Source of the DNA: CALMEC01 sp964531025
GTDB taxonomy: Bacteria > Actinomycetota > Thermoleophilia > Miltoncostaeales > Miltoncostaeaceae
NCBI GenBank assembly: GCA_964531025.1
Contig: CAZHDY010000001.1
Span: 1 to 64,000 of the forward strand
Direction: 5' to 3'
DNA length: 64,000 nt
The position numbers and the translations under genes were made by a program. The notes beneath the pieces were generated by a model. The model did no database searches. It had not been told where the DNA came from and was given only the letters and a program-made list of their open reading frames with translations. The stretch's first letter is position 1, and each line of letters opens with the position of its first letter. Below, in pieces: positions 1-7,136 of the stretch.

Positions 1-54
1 AAGCGCAGTAATGCGTGGAGCAGACCGGTACTAATACGCCGAGGGCTTGACTTA
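1..54 (+). rRNA. 23S ribosomal RNA, 3' end (partial)
   Basis: The first bases match the conserved 3' end of bacterial 23S rRNA: GACCGGTACTAATACGCCGA followed by GGGCTTGACTT. Only the last ~54 nt are inside the window, so the gene begins upstream. The exact mature 3' end was not determined. The 57-nt spacer to the 5S gene contains no tRNA. Confidence 0.93.
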
Positions 55-111
55 ATATTTAAAAACACACCTTTGCCGTTCTGCAGTCTTGAGGGTATGT
101 CCTCATACCTT

Positions 112-227
112 CCCGGTGGTCATAGCGAGGGGGAAACACCTCTTCCCATTCCGAACAGAGTAGTGAAGACCCTCAGCGCCGATGGTACTTCGGGTGCAGA
201 CTCGTGGGAGAGTAGGTCGCCGCCGGG
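112..227 (+). rRNA. 5S ribosomal RNA
   Basis: A 116-nt segment has the 5S landmarks: the 5' stem CCCGGTGGTCATAGCGAGGG, the conserved loop CCCATTCCGAACAG, and the closing TGGGAGAGTAGGTCGCCGCC. The ends CCCGGTGG and CGCCGCCGGG can pair as helix I. It follows the 23S tail in standard order and is followed by an intrinsic terminator, so it is the last gene of the rRNA operon. Confidence 0.95.
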
Positions 228-236
228 TTAGTTCCG

Positions 237-273
237 AAAAGGGGCAGCGTTCTTCGTGGACGCTGCCCCTTTC
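237..273 (+). terminator. rRNA operon intrinsic terminator
   Basis: GGGGCAGCGT pairs perfectly with ACGCTGCCCC around a 9-nt loop. The stem is extended by AA/TT and followed by TTTC. It lies 10 nt after 5S rRNA and ends the rRNA transcript. Confidence 0.88.
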
Positions 274-760
274 GCATTTGGGTCACGTGGCGTGCGCGGC
301 TCAGGTTGCTCGTGCAGGAGGGCCCGGGTCCGGACGGGCTGGGTGGCGCTGGGCCAGATGTCGGGGAGGCTCGTCGGCCGCGGCCGCGCGTGGCTGACGT
401 CGTCGCAGGTTCTGCCGGCAGGACGCGTCGCAAGGGCTCGTTCGGCGATAGGGAGAGGGTCGACGGCATTCGTCGCGTCAGGGACTCGTCTCCCGTTCCC
501 GGTCGCGTTCCGCGCGTCCGGCATACGTCCCCGCAGGAGCGGCAGACACGACCCATTGGCCGGCGGCAGAGCGTCGTGGTGAGACGTACGGGATAGCGGC
601 CGCGTCATGGGCGATTCCGCTGACCGGTCCGACTGCGACCGGTTCTGCCGAGTCGTCGGCAGCCGGACGGTGCACGGGGGACGCCCGGGCCAGCGGTCGA
701 AAAGGAGTCGGGGACGAACGACGCCTGACACCGGTGGACGTGCCTGAGAGGATGCGATAC
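274..760. other. Gene-free stretch downstream of the rRNA operon
   Basis: About 490 bp between the rRNA terminator and the next gene. The open frames here are long only because of high G+C; none has a convincing ribosome binding site, a recognisable product or the usual C-rich third positions. No tRNA or repeat was found. The promoter of the downstream membrane-protein gene should lie here, but no clear -35/-10 pair stands out. Confidence 0.6.
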
Positions 761-1228
761 ATGCCAACGCTGTCTCGCTGGTGCGTGCGTGCTGCTTTGC
801 TGTACCTGGTCTGCGGGATGACCGTGGGCTCCTGGATGCTGATCCGGCAGGCCCAGCGGTCTCCGCTCGGTCGGCCGTGGCCCGCCTTGCACGCTCACAT
901 GCTGCTCATCGGCTTCCTCCTGCTCTTGGTGATGGGTGTCGCGTTCTGGATGTTCCCTCGGGTGAAGGGCCAGCGGCCACGGCGCGAGATCGGATGGGTG
1001 GCGTTCGGGCTGATGAACGCGGGACTCGTCCTTCGCATCGTGGCCGAGCCTCAGTCGATCGACGGGAACATGTTCTGGCGTACGGTTCTCGGGGTCTCGG
1101 CTGTTCTGCCGACGCTCGGTGCACTTGCGTTCGGGATCGCCATCTGGCCGCGGGTGCGCGCCGCGATGGATCCCGCCGAAGCCCGGGCGATGCGTGCGGA
1201 GCGAGGACTACCGCCGAGGCGCGACTAA
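761..1228 (+). CDS. Small four-helix membrane protein, heme-copper oxidase subunit I-like
   Basis: A 155-aa integral membrane protein. The start is ATG 761, preceded by GAGAGG at 746-751; an upstream GTG (734) in the same frame lacks such a site. Four hydrophobic segments are visible: about residues 10-28, 45-65 (HAHMLLIGFLLLLVMGVAFW), 78-97 and 110-130. The His pair at the head of the second segment and the Gly pattern recall the first helices of cytochrome cbb3/heme-copper oxidase subunit I. Short stand-alone relatives of this kind occur in many bacteria and are usually unassigned. Family resemblance is my reading and no function is established. It stands alone, 138 bp before the next gene. 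Confidence 0.6.
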   Translation: MPTLSRWCVRAALLYLVCGMTVGSWMLIRQAQRSPLGRPWPALHAHMLLIGFLLLLVMGVAFWMFPRVKGQRPRREIGWVAFGLMNAGLVLRIVAEPQSIDGNMFWRTVLGVSAVLPTLGALAFGIAIWPRVRAAMDPAEARAMRAERGLPPRRD

Positions 1229-1353
1229 TGCGGTGTCCCCGCCTTCCGCGGAGGGCAGCGAGGGGTCCGGGTTCGGTACCGCGAGCGGCGTCTCTCTGCA
1301 GTCGGTTCGAATCCGCCGGCCCTGGGCGGCACCGTCTCGCCGTACCCGCTCGG

Positions 1354-1359
1354 TAGGAT
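1354..1359 (+). promoter_or_regulatory. -10 box of a probable leaderless promoter (FAD amine oxidase gene)
   Basis: TAGGAT ends 7 nt before ATG 1367, and there is no purine-rich ribosome binding site between. This is the TANNNT geometry of actinobacterial leaderless transcripts, in which transcription begins at or next to the start codon. Confidence 0.5.
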
Positions 1360-1366
1360 CCTCTGA

Positions 1367-2689
1367 ATGGAGAACGGACCCGGACAGGGGGCCGAGTGCA
1401 TCGTGATCGGCGGTGGGCTCGCCGGTCTTGCCTGCGCCCAATCGCTGAGCGCGGACGGATACACCGTTCAATTGCTCGAGGCCAGCCCCCGGCTCGGCGG
1501 ACGCGTCTCGGGAGGGTTGTTCCACGGCGAGCCCTACGACCACGGCTTCGTCGCGATCCCCGCGGCCTATCCGGACACGGCGGACTTCCTCGAGGGCATC
1601 GGAATCGAAGGCGATGATCTGCGGACGTTTCAGCGCAGCGTCGTCCTTCACGACGGAGCGAAGTGGCGTCGTCTTCGCCTGATCGGCGCGGGCAGCCTCA
1701 TCACGACCCGCCTCATGCCCCGGCGCGACGCACTCCGGCTGACCGCCCTCGGCGCGAAGCTCGCGATCGCCGGAGGCACCCGGCCACCCGAGGACGACTC
1801 AGGGCTCAGCACGGAGGCCTGGCTCCACGCCACGGGGTTGAGCGAGGCGACGATCGACCGCGTGCTACGTCCCTTCCTGGGCTCGTTCCTGCTCGATCGC
1901 AGCCTGTCGGCCGACGCCGCCTTCACGCGGTTCGTCCTGGGCGCTCTGGCGCGCGGCGCCGCCATGCTCCCTGTGGACGGAACGAAGATGCTCGCGGATC
2001 GCGCGGCGGCTGCGATCAGCGCGTCCGGCGGGATGATCTGGACGGACGTGACCGTCGACCGCATCCTGCGCGACGATGACGGCGACGCGACCGGGGTCCT
2101 CCTGTCGGACGGTCGGAGGATCGGCGCGCAGTCGGTGGTCGTCGCGGTCGGTGCCACCACGGCTCGCCGGCTCCTGCGGGACATCGACCCGGTGACCGCC
2201 GATGCGCTTCCGACCGAGTTCCTGGGCGCGGTCAGCGCGACGTTCGCGCTCTCGGAGCCGCTCTACCGTGACGCCACGGTGCTGATCGACGCCGTGAGCC
2301 CGGAGGGGGAGAACCGTGTCGACCTGATGTGCCAGGTCAGCAACGTCACCCGTCCCGGGTCGCCCGGACCGCACATCGTCACCGCACAGAGCGCCACGGA
2401 GGGCTGGGCCCGCGTCGATGCGGAGACCTATGCGGAGGCCGTCGGCCATCATGTCCGCTCCACGATCCCCGGTTTCCCGTGGGAGCAGGTCGCCGAGCTC
2501 ATCGATGCCCGTGTGCACCGCGAGGCCCAGTACCGGATCCCGCCTGGACGTCGCGCCTCCCTGCCCGGGCCCCGCACCGCCGTTCGGAACATCGTCCTCG
2601 CCGGGGACTGCACCACCCACCCCTCGATCGAGGGTGCGGTCTCATCCGGATACCGCGCGGCCGAGATCGTCGCGGGCCTCCATCCGTGA
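1367..2689 (+). CDS. FAD-dependent amine oxidase / phytoene-desaturase-like protein
   Basis: A 440-aa protein with an N-terminal Rossmann dinucleotide-binding motif (residues ~8-30, VIGGGLAGLACAQSL, followed by an acidic residue at the end of strand 2 in LLEASPRLGGRV). The GRxxGG-type motif is typical of the amine oxidase/phytoene desaturase superfamily. The C-terminal FAD signature is seen in VLAGDCTTHPSIEGAVSSGYRAAEIV. Such enzymes oxidise amines or desaturate carotenoid or porphyrin substrates; the substrate cannot be told here and no carotenoid genes are adjacent. The stop overlaps the xseA start (GTGA), so it may be cotranscribed with xseAB, though a shared function is not implied. The likely promoter is the TAGGAT box just upstream. 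Confidence 0.82.
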   Translation: MENGPGQGAECIVIGGGLAGLACAQSLSADGYTVQLLEASPRLGGRVSGGLFHGEPYDHGFVAIPAAYPDTADFLEGIGIEGDDLRTFQRSVVLHDGAKWRRLRLIGAGSLITTRLMPRRDALRLTALGAKLAIAGGTRPPEDDSGLSTEAWLHATGLSEATIDRVLRPFLGSFLLDRSLSADAAFTRFVLGALARGAAMLPVDGTKMLADRAAAAISASGGMIWTDVTVDRILRDDDGDATGVLLSDGRRIGAQSVVVAVGATTARRLLRDIDPVTADALPTEFLGAVSATFALSEPLYRDATVLIDAVSPEGENRVDLMCQVSNVTRPGSPGPHIVTAQSATEGWARVDAETYAEAVGHHVRSTIPGFPWEQVAELIDARVHREAQYRIPPGRRASLPGPRTAVRNIVLAGDCTTHPSIEGAVSSGYRAAEIVAGLHP

Positions 2690-4113
2690 AGATCGTCGGC
2701 GACCGGAGGGTCTACACCGTCGCCGAGGTCTCCGAGGCGTGCCGTCGAAGGTTCGAGGATGTACCCACCGTCTGGGTGGAGGCCGAGATCTCCAACCTCC
2801 GGCAGCACCGACGGCACGCCTACTTCACGCTCGTCGACGTCGGTGCCGGTGCGGCGTGGCAGGTGCGGTGCTCGATGAACATCGATCAGTTCGGGACGCT
2901 CGGCTTCGAGCCGCGCGACGGGATGCACGTCCAGGCGAACGGCCGCGTCGAATACAACCCGAAGAACGTCACTCTGACCTTCCGCGTGACCCAGATGGCA
3001 CTGGCCGGCGAGGGGCTTCTGCGGGCGCGCATCGACGCCCTGCGCGAGAAACTGGCGGTAGAGGGCCTCACCGATCCCGCCCGCAAGCGTCCGATCCCCG
3101 TGCTGCCCCGCGCGGTGGGGGTGGTGACCGGGGCGAACAGCGCCGCCGAGGCCGACCTGCGACTCAATATCACGGTACGCCATCCGGGGATGAGCATCGT
3201 CATCGTCCACTCGCAGGTGCAGGGCGACGCCGCGCCCCAGCAGATCGTGCGTGCCATCGGATATCTAGACCGTCGCCCTGACATCGATGTCATCGTGGTC
3301 GCGCGCGGGGGCGGGCCCCTCGAGGATCTGATGGCCTTCAACAGCGAGATCGTGTGTCGCGCCGTAGCGGCGTCACGAACCCCCATCGTGTCGGCCATCG
3401 GCCACGAGACCGATGTCACCGTGTGCGACCTCGTGGCAGATCTGCGGGTCTCGACGCCGACCAAGGCCGCCGAGGCCGTCGTACCTGAGCGTGATCGTCT
3501 CCTCGCCGAGCTCGCGAACGCCGCGCGTCGGATGGCCGGCAGCGTCCAGGCACACGAGCGCGGGGCACGGGACGGTCTCGCGGCACGTGAACGTCACATG
3601 GTCCGCGCGCTCGGCGCACGTGGCCGGACGGCGGAGGCGATGCTGGCCGGGCTCGGCAACCGGCTGCGCCCGTCGCTCACCCGTCGTGTCGAGCGTTCGG
3701 AGAGCACGCTCGCGGACGTCGACCGCCGACTCGGCGCGGGGATCCGGTCGCTCTGGACGCGGCGTTCGGACAGGGCCGATGCGCTGGCCGCCGCCCTCAC
3801 CGGGCCCGGAGCCGCCCTCGTCCGGCGACGTGCGGGGGAGGGCGAGACCGCCCTCGATGAGCGGACCCGGCGGCTGCGGGTGGCGGCGATGCCTCCGATC
3901 GAGGATCGGAGCACACGCCTGGCTCATCTGGGTGAGGTCCTTGAGCTCCTGTCACCGGGGCGTACCGTCGCCCGCGGGTACGCCATCGTGCGCGACGCCG
4001 CGACCGGAACCGTCCGCACGCGTCGTCACGACATCGATGCCGGCTCCGCACTCGACGTCGAGATGCGGGATGGCACCATGCGCGTACACGTCGATGCCGA
4101 AGGAGAGACATGA
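2686..4113 (+). CDS. xseA: Exodeoxyribonuclease VII large subunit
   Basis: A 475-aa protein; GTG 2686 overlaps the previous stop (GTGA), and the protein opens with the family N-terminus KIVGDRRVYTVAEVSEACRR. Domains in order: an N-terminal OB fold (~5-100, WVEAEISNLRQHRRHAYFTL), the catalytic domain (~130-320, with GVVTGANSAAEADLR, VARGGGPLEDLMAFNSE and SAIGHETDVTVCDLVAD) and a long coiled-coil C-terminal part ending in the short conserved GRTVARGYAIVRD segment. With XseB it makes exonuclease VII, which degrades single-stranded DNA from both ends into oligonucleotides. xseB follows with an ATGA overlap, so the subunits are translationally coupled. Length is in the usual range. Confidence 0.96.
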   Translation: MKIVGDRRVYTVAEVSEACRRRFEDVPTVWVEAEISNLRQHRRHAYFTLVDVGAGAAWQVRCSMNIDQFGTLGFEPRDGMHVQANGRVEYNPKNVTLTFRVTQMALAGEGLLRARIDALREKLAVEGLTDPARKRPIPVLPRAVGVVTGANSAAEADLRLNITVRHPGMSIVIVHSQVQGDAAPQQIVRAIGYLDRRPDIDVIVVARGGGPLEDLMAFNSEIVCRAVAASRTPIVSAIGHETDVTVCDLVADLRVSTPTKAAEAVVPERDRLLAELANAARRMAGSVQAHERGARDGLAARERHMVRALGARGRTAEAMLAGLGNRLRPSLTRRVERSESTLADVDRRLGAGIRSLWTRRSDRADALAAALTGPGAALVRRRAGEGETALDERTRRLRVAAMPPIEDRSTRLAHLGEVLELLSPGRTVARGYAIVRDAATGTVRTRRHDIDAGSALDVEMRDGTMRVHVDAEGET

Positions 4114-4379
4114 GCGACGAAAACGACACATCGATCGACGAGCTGTCGTTCGACGCCGCCCTTGAGCGCCTCGACGAGGTCGTGCACCGGCTGGAGGACG
4201 GCAGCGTCGAGCTGGAGGAGGCCATCCGCCTGTTCGAGCAGGGGACGGCCTATGTCGCCCGGTGCCGCGAACGGCTCACCGCGGCGCAGGCGCGCATCGA
4301 GGAGCTGACGGCGACGAACCTGCCGGCACAGGAGGGTCCCCCCGACGACGCGGACCCGTCCGAAGAGACGCCGTTCTGA
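4110..4379 (+). CDS. xseB: Exodeoxyribonuclease VII small subunit
   Basis: An 89-aa protein overlapping xseA by 4 bp. It has the family signature: LSFDAALERLDEVVHRLEDG, then ELEEAIRLFEQGTAYVARCR, forming a two-helix hairpin, and a disordered acidic C-terminal tail (PPDDADPSEETPF). Several XseB chains bind the XseA coiled coil to form active exonuclease VII. Slightly longer than the ~75-80 aa typical size because of the tail. Confidence 0.94.
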   Translation: MSDENDTSIDELSFDAALERLDEVVHRLEDGSVELEEAIRLFEQGTAYVARCRERLTAAQARIEELTATNLPAQEGPPDDADPSEETPF

Positions 4380-4409
4380 TCCGACGCGAACGTGACCGAA
4401 GGAGATGCC

Positions 4410-5030
4410 GTGAGCAGGGTGGTGGTCAACAACATCGTCTCGCTCGACGGCTACTACGCGGCCCCGGACGGCAACCCACTCGTCCTGAACATGGACGCGG
4501 CTTTCGATCAGGCGAACCTGGACAGTATCGACGCCGCCGCGATCGTACTTCTGGGGCGCGAATCGTTTGAGGGCTTCAGCTCCTACTGGCCGTTCGTCGC
4601 GGACGCACCCGAACCAGTTGACCCGGGGGCACCCGAGGCGCGTGCGTTCAGCCAGGTGAACCGGGCGATCAGCCGGCGGTACAACACCCTCCCCAAGGTG
4701 GTCATCAGCGATCGGGGCCCGGTCTCCGCAGACAACGCATGGGCCGAGACGACCCGCGTCGTCAGCCGCGATGAGGCAGCGGTGTGGGTGTCCGAGGCAA
4801 AGGAGACCGGTGCCGGCGACATCGTGGTCTTCGGCAGTCGCCGCACATGGAACGGACTTCTCGCGCGGGGACTGGTGGACGAACTCCACCTCATGGTCAG
4901 CCCGACGGTCCTCGGCGACGGCGTCGGTCTCTTCACCACCCCCGCCTCGCTCGATCTCGTCGACTGCCGCCGCTACGAGGGATCCGCCAACGTGCAGCTG
5001 CGATACCGCGTGCTCACGCTGCACTCCTGA
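4410..5030 (+). CDS. RibD C-terminal / dihydrofolate-reductase-like NADPH reductase
   Basis: A 206-aa protein of the DHFR-like RibD_C family. Start GTG 4410 is chosen because GAAGGAG (4398-4403) sits 6 nt before it; an earlier in-frame GTG at 4392 has none. The N-terminus VVVNNIVSLDGYYAAPDG is the family opening. Later landmarks are LLGRESFEGFSSYWP (NADPH-site region), KVVISDRG, and the C-terminal IVVFGSRRTWNGLLARGLVDELHL. Members reduce pterin- or deaminoriboflavin-like substrates, but most stand-alone copies, including this one, have no assigned substrate. No riboflavin genes are nearby. The stop meets a repeat element and the gene converges on leuA. Confidence 0.82.
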   Translation: MSRVVVNNIVSLDGYYAAPDGNPLVLNMDAAFDQANLDSIDAAAIVLLGRESFEGFSSYWPFVADAPEPVDPGAPEARAFSQVNRAISRRYNTLPKVVISDRGPVSADNAWAETTRVVSRDEAAVWVSEAKETGAGDIVVFGSRRTWNGLLARGLVDELHLMVSPTVLGDGVGLFTTPASLDLVDCRRYEGSANVQLRYRVLTLHS

Positions 5031-5174
5031 GACGTCACATCGGCTGTGAGGATCCGGCATGCATGTCGCCGTCCACGCTCATCCGCGGCGGATCGCAGGC
5101 CGATGTGCCGCGCGTGACGCGCCGGTGGATCCCCGGTCGTCGGTGCCGAGGATCCACGACCGACGGAACCATCT
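5030..5174 (-). repeat. Copy E (diverged) of the TAGAT-ended intergenic element
   Basis: This interval fills the whole gap between two convergent genes. Read on the minus strand it begins CTAGATGGTTCCG, where TAG is the leuA stop codon, and ends ACGTCTCAG at the stop of the reductase gene. Both ends match those of the four better-preserved copies (41784, 54407, 56258, 59507): TAGATG at one end and C(A/G)TCTC at the other. The interior is strongly diverged. An 8-bp inverted repeat GTGGATCC/GGATCCAC (5125-5132 and 5150-5157) could fold into a hairpin between the convergent genes. Confidence 0.5.
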
Positions 5175-6960
5175 AGGTATCGCTCGCCTCGTCCAGGACG
5201 GCGTTCGCCGCGCGAATCACGGCGTCCAGGCTCGCGCCCAGCACGGAGCGGCTGCGGCCCGCCGTCCACCGCGATATGCCGTCATGGCGGTACTCGAGGC
5301 ATGTGAGCGCATCGCTCGTGGAGCCGGTCCCGACGCTCGCCTGGTGGAGGCCGACGATGTCGACGACGATGCCACGGGTGGCCAGTGCGTCCACGAGCGC
5401 CTCCACCGGACCGCCGGCCACGTGCTCGGTGGTCGTCACGGATCCGTCGATGTACACGGTCGTGGTGGTCCGTGCCGCCCCGTCGACCTCGTCGACGTGG
5501 ATCCCCGTCGCCCTGACGCGGGCGTCCTCCAGCGACGGGAGGTAGGTGGTCTCGAAGACGTCCCAGAGGTCCGGCGCCGCCATCTCGCCGCCCGTCGCGT
5601 CGGTCCGGGCCTGGATGTGGCGCGAGAAATCGACCTGCAGGTGCCGTGGGAGCTCCAGGCCGTAGGCACTCTCGAGCAGGTACGCCATCCCGCCCTTGCC
5701 CGACTGCGAGTTCACCCGGATGACTGCCTCGTACGTGCGCCCGATGTCGGACGGGTCGACGGGCAGGTACGGAATGCGCCAGGGGATCTCCGACGGAGGG
5801 CGCTCGGATGTGCGCGCACGCTCGCGGTGTTCGGCGAACCCCTTTCGGATCGCGTCCTGGTGGGTACCGCTGAACGCCGTGTGCACCAGGTCGCCGGCGT
5901 AGGGGTGGCGGGGATGGACGTCGATGCGGTTGCACTCCTCGACGGTGCGCCGGATACCGTCCAGGTCGGACAGGTCGACCATCGGATCGACGCCCTGCGA
6001 GAAGAGGTTCAGCGCCAGGGTGACCAGGTCGACGTTGCCGGTGCGCTCCCCGTTTCCGAAGATGCAGCCCTCCACACGCTCGGCGCCGGCCAGCAGAGCC
6101 AGCTCGGCGGCGGCGACGGCCGTCCCGCGGTCGTTGTGCGGATGGATCGACAGGATGACGCCGTCACGGCGAGCCAGACTGCGGTCCATGTACTCGATCT
6201 GGTCGGCGTAGACGTTGGGCGTTGCGATCTCGACCGTCGCCGGCAGGTTCAGGATCACTGGCCGATCCGGTGAGGCATCCCACACGGTCGTGACGGCGTC
6301 GCAGATCTCGAGCGCGAAGTCCGGCTCGGTCAGGTTGAAGACCTCGGGCGAGAACTGGAAGCGGACGTTGGGCATGTCGCCGGCAACGGCCAGGATGTCG
6401 CGTGCTCCGTCCAGGACGAGTTCCATCATCTCCGCGCGATCGCGGCCCAGGACCACGTCGCGCCAGATGGGTGCCGTCGCCGCATACATGTGGATGACGA
6501 CCGGGTTCGTCACGCCTTCGATCGACTCGACGGTCCTCCGGATCAGATCGCGGCGCGCCGGTGTGAACACGATGATGGTGACGTCGTCCGGAGCCACGCC
6601 GCCGGCGGCGATGTCGCGTACGAAGTCGAAGTCGGCCTGCGACGCGGACGGGTAGCCGACCTCGATCTCCGTGTAGCCCATCCGGACCAGCAGGTCGAAG
6701 AAGCGGCGCTTCCTCGCCGGATCCATCGGCTCGGCCAGCGCCTGGTTGCCGTCGCGCAGATCGACGGGTACCCAGAGCGGGGCCCGGGTCAGTCGTCGTG
6801 AGGGCCAGCGTCGGTCGGTGAGCGGGAGCTCGACGCGCGCCTCGATCGGCTCGTAGCGGGACCACGGCATCGGCGACGGCCGCTGGCGATTCCAGCGGGG
6901 CGGGTACGGTGGCGGCGTTCGGTCAGGCGCCGTGGTGGGGGAAGCGGGTGTACGCGACAT
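5173..6960 (-). CDS. leuA: 2-isopropylmalate synthase (alpha-type, long)
   Basis: A 595-aa enzyme condensing acetyl-CoA with 2-ketoisovalerate, the first committed step of leucine synthesis. ATG 6960 is preceded by GAAGGA; the open frame extends 14 codons further upstream without a better start. The DRE-TIM catalytic motif is DLRDGNQAL, followed by GYTEIEVGYPSASQADFDF. The metal-binding HPHNDRGTAVAAAELALLAG and GERTGNVDL follow. After the TIM barrel come linker subdomains and the C-terminal regulatory (LeuA dimer) domain that normally carries leucine feedback inhibition. The N-terminal PPRWNRQRPSPMPWSRYEPI is the actinobacterial alpha-IPMS type. Alone on its strand, it is divergent from a GntR regulator. 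The TAG stop coincides with the end of a repeat element. Confidence 0.96.
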   Translation of the reverse strand: MSRTPASPTTAPDRTPPPYPPRWNRQRPSPMPWSRYEPIEARVELPLTDRRWPSRRLTRAPLWVPVDLRDGNQALAEPMDPARKRRFFDLLVRMGYTEIEVGYPSASQADFDFVRDIAAGGVAPDDVTIIVFTPARRDLIRRTVESIEGVTNPVVIHMYAATAPIWRDVVLGRDRAEMMELVLDGARDILAVAGDMPNVRFQFSPEVFNLTEPDFALEICDAVTTVWDASPDRPVILNLPATVEIATPNVYADQIEYMDRSLARRDGVILSIHPHNDRGTAVAAAELALLAGAERVEGCIFGNGERTGNVDLVTLALNLFSQGVDPMVDLSDLDGIRRTVEECNRIDVHPRHPYAGDLVHTAFSGTHQDAIRKGFAEHRERARTSERPPSEIPWRIPYLPVDPSDIGRTYEAVIRVNSQSGKGGMAYLLESAYGLELPRHLQVDFSRHIQARTDATGGEMAAPDLWDVFETTYLPSLEDARVRATGIHVDEVDGAARTTTTVYIDGSVTTTEHVAGGPVEALVDALATRGIVVDIVGLHQASVGTGSTSDALTCLEYRHDGISRWTAGRSRSVLGASLDAVIRAANAVLDEASDT

Positions 6961-7087
6961 GGTTCTCGGTCCTTCGTTCAGAAGATGGTGTGACCGGCAC
7001 ACGACGCATCGTCACAACGGGGAGCCGGTCCGGCGATGACCCGTTGTGGCGAGCGAGAAGGAGATGGAGAGGTGAAGCGAACACCAC
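6923..7087 (-). CDS. Candidate leucine-rich leader ORF of leuA
   Basis: Starting at GTG 7087 (or GTG 7084), an uninterrupted 54-codon frame runs over the leuA leader and overlaps the leuA start by 38 nt in another frame. Near its beginning it reads SPLHLLLARHNG, with Leu codons CTC-CAT-CTC-CTT-CTC directly before a perfect 9-bp inverted repeat. Clustered codons for the end product placed before a hairpin are the hallmark of transcription attenuation, known for leuA leaders in actinomycetes. Against it: the ORF is longer than classic leader peptides and its stop lies inside leuA. The alternative is that this is simply untranslated leader. Confidence 0.35.
   Translation of the reverse strand: MVFASPLHLLLARHNGSSPDRLPVVTMRRVPVTPSSERRTENHVAYTRFPHHGA
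7013..7048 (-). promoter_or_regulatory. Possible attenuator hairpin in the leuA leader
   Basis: CACAACGGG (7013-7021) and CCCGTTGTG (7040-7048) form a perfect 9-bp inverted repeat with an 18-nt loop that itself can pair CCGG with CCGG. In the leuA mRNA it follows the leucine-codon cluster and precedes the leuA ribosome binding site by roughly 40 nt. There is no T-run, so control could act on translation or through Rho instead of intrinsic termination. Confidence 0.45.
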
Positions 7088-7092
7088 GACGG

Positions 7093-7098
7093 ACGGTA
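7093..7098 (-). promoter_or_regulatory. Candidate leuA -10 box
   Basis: TACCGT on the minus strand matches the TANNNT -10 pattern. It is 5 nt before GTG 7087 of the leucine-rich frame and 8 nt before GTG 7084, giving a leuA leader of roughly 125 nt. The palindromic operator at 7104-7118 would lie across the -35 region. Confidence 0.4.
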
Positions 7099-7103
7099 GC
7101 ACG

Positions 7104-7118
7104 ACTTGTCTGACAAGT
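7104..7118. promoter_or_regulatory. Palindromic GntR/FadR-type operator
   Basis: ACTTGTCTGACAAGT is a perfect 7-bp half-site palindrome with one central base. The GTC-N-GAC core is the classic binding pattern of FadR-subfamily GntR regulators. It sits in the 173-bp divergent region between leuA and the gntR gene, overlapping the -35 zones of both putative promoters. The simplest reading is that the adjacent regulator binds here, represses its own gene and may also control leuA. Confidence 0.7.
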
Positions 7119-7124
7119 GGAGGG

Positions 7125-7130
7125 TAGGGT
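7125..7130 (+). promoter_or_regulatory. -10 box of the gntR gene
   Basis: TAGGGT ends 6 nt before ATG 7137, giving a leaderless start, with the operator centred about 26 bp upstream. Alternatively GGAGGG at 7119-7124 could serve GTG 7134 as a ribosome binding site. The two readings differ by one codon. Confidence 0.45.
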
Positions 7131-7136
7131 TCGGTG

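Noticed and set aside
274..760. Several overlapping open frames on both strands after the rRNA operon
   Set aside because: None has a ribosome site, leaderless box, recognisable protein or coding-like codon bias.
1304..1325. tRNA-like T-arm motif (GGTTCGAATCC) between two genes
   Set aside because: The T stem has a mismatch and no acceptor, D-arm or anticodon arm can be built at the right distance upstream, so it is not called as a tRNA.
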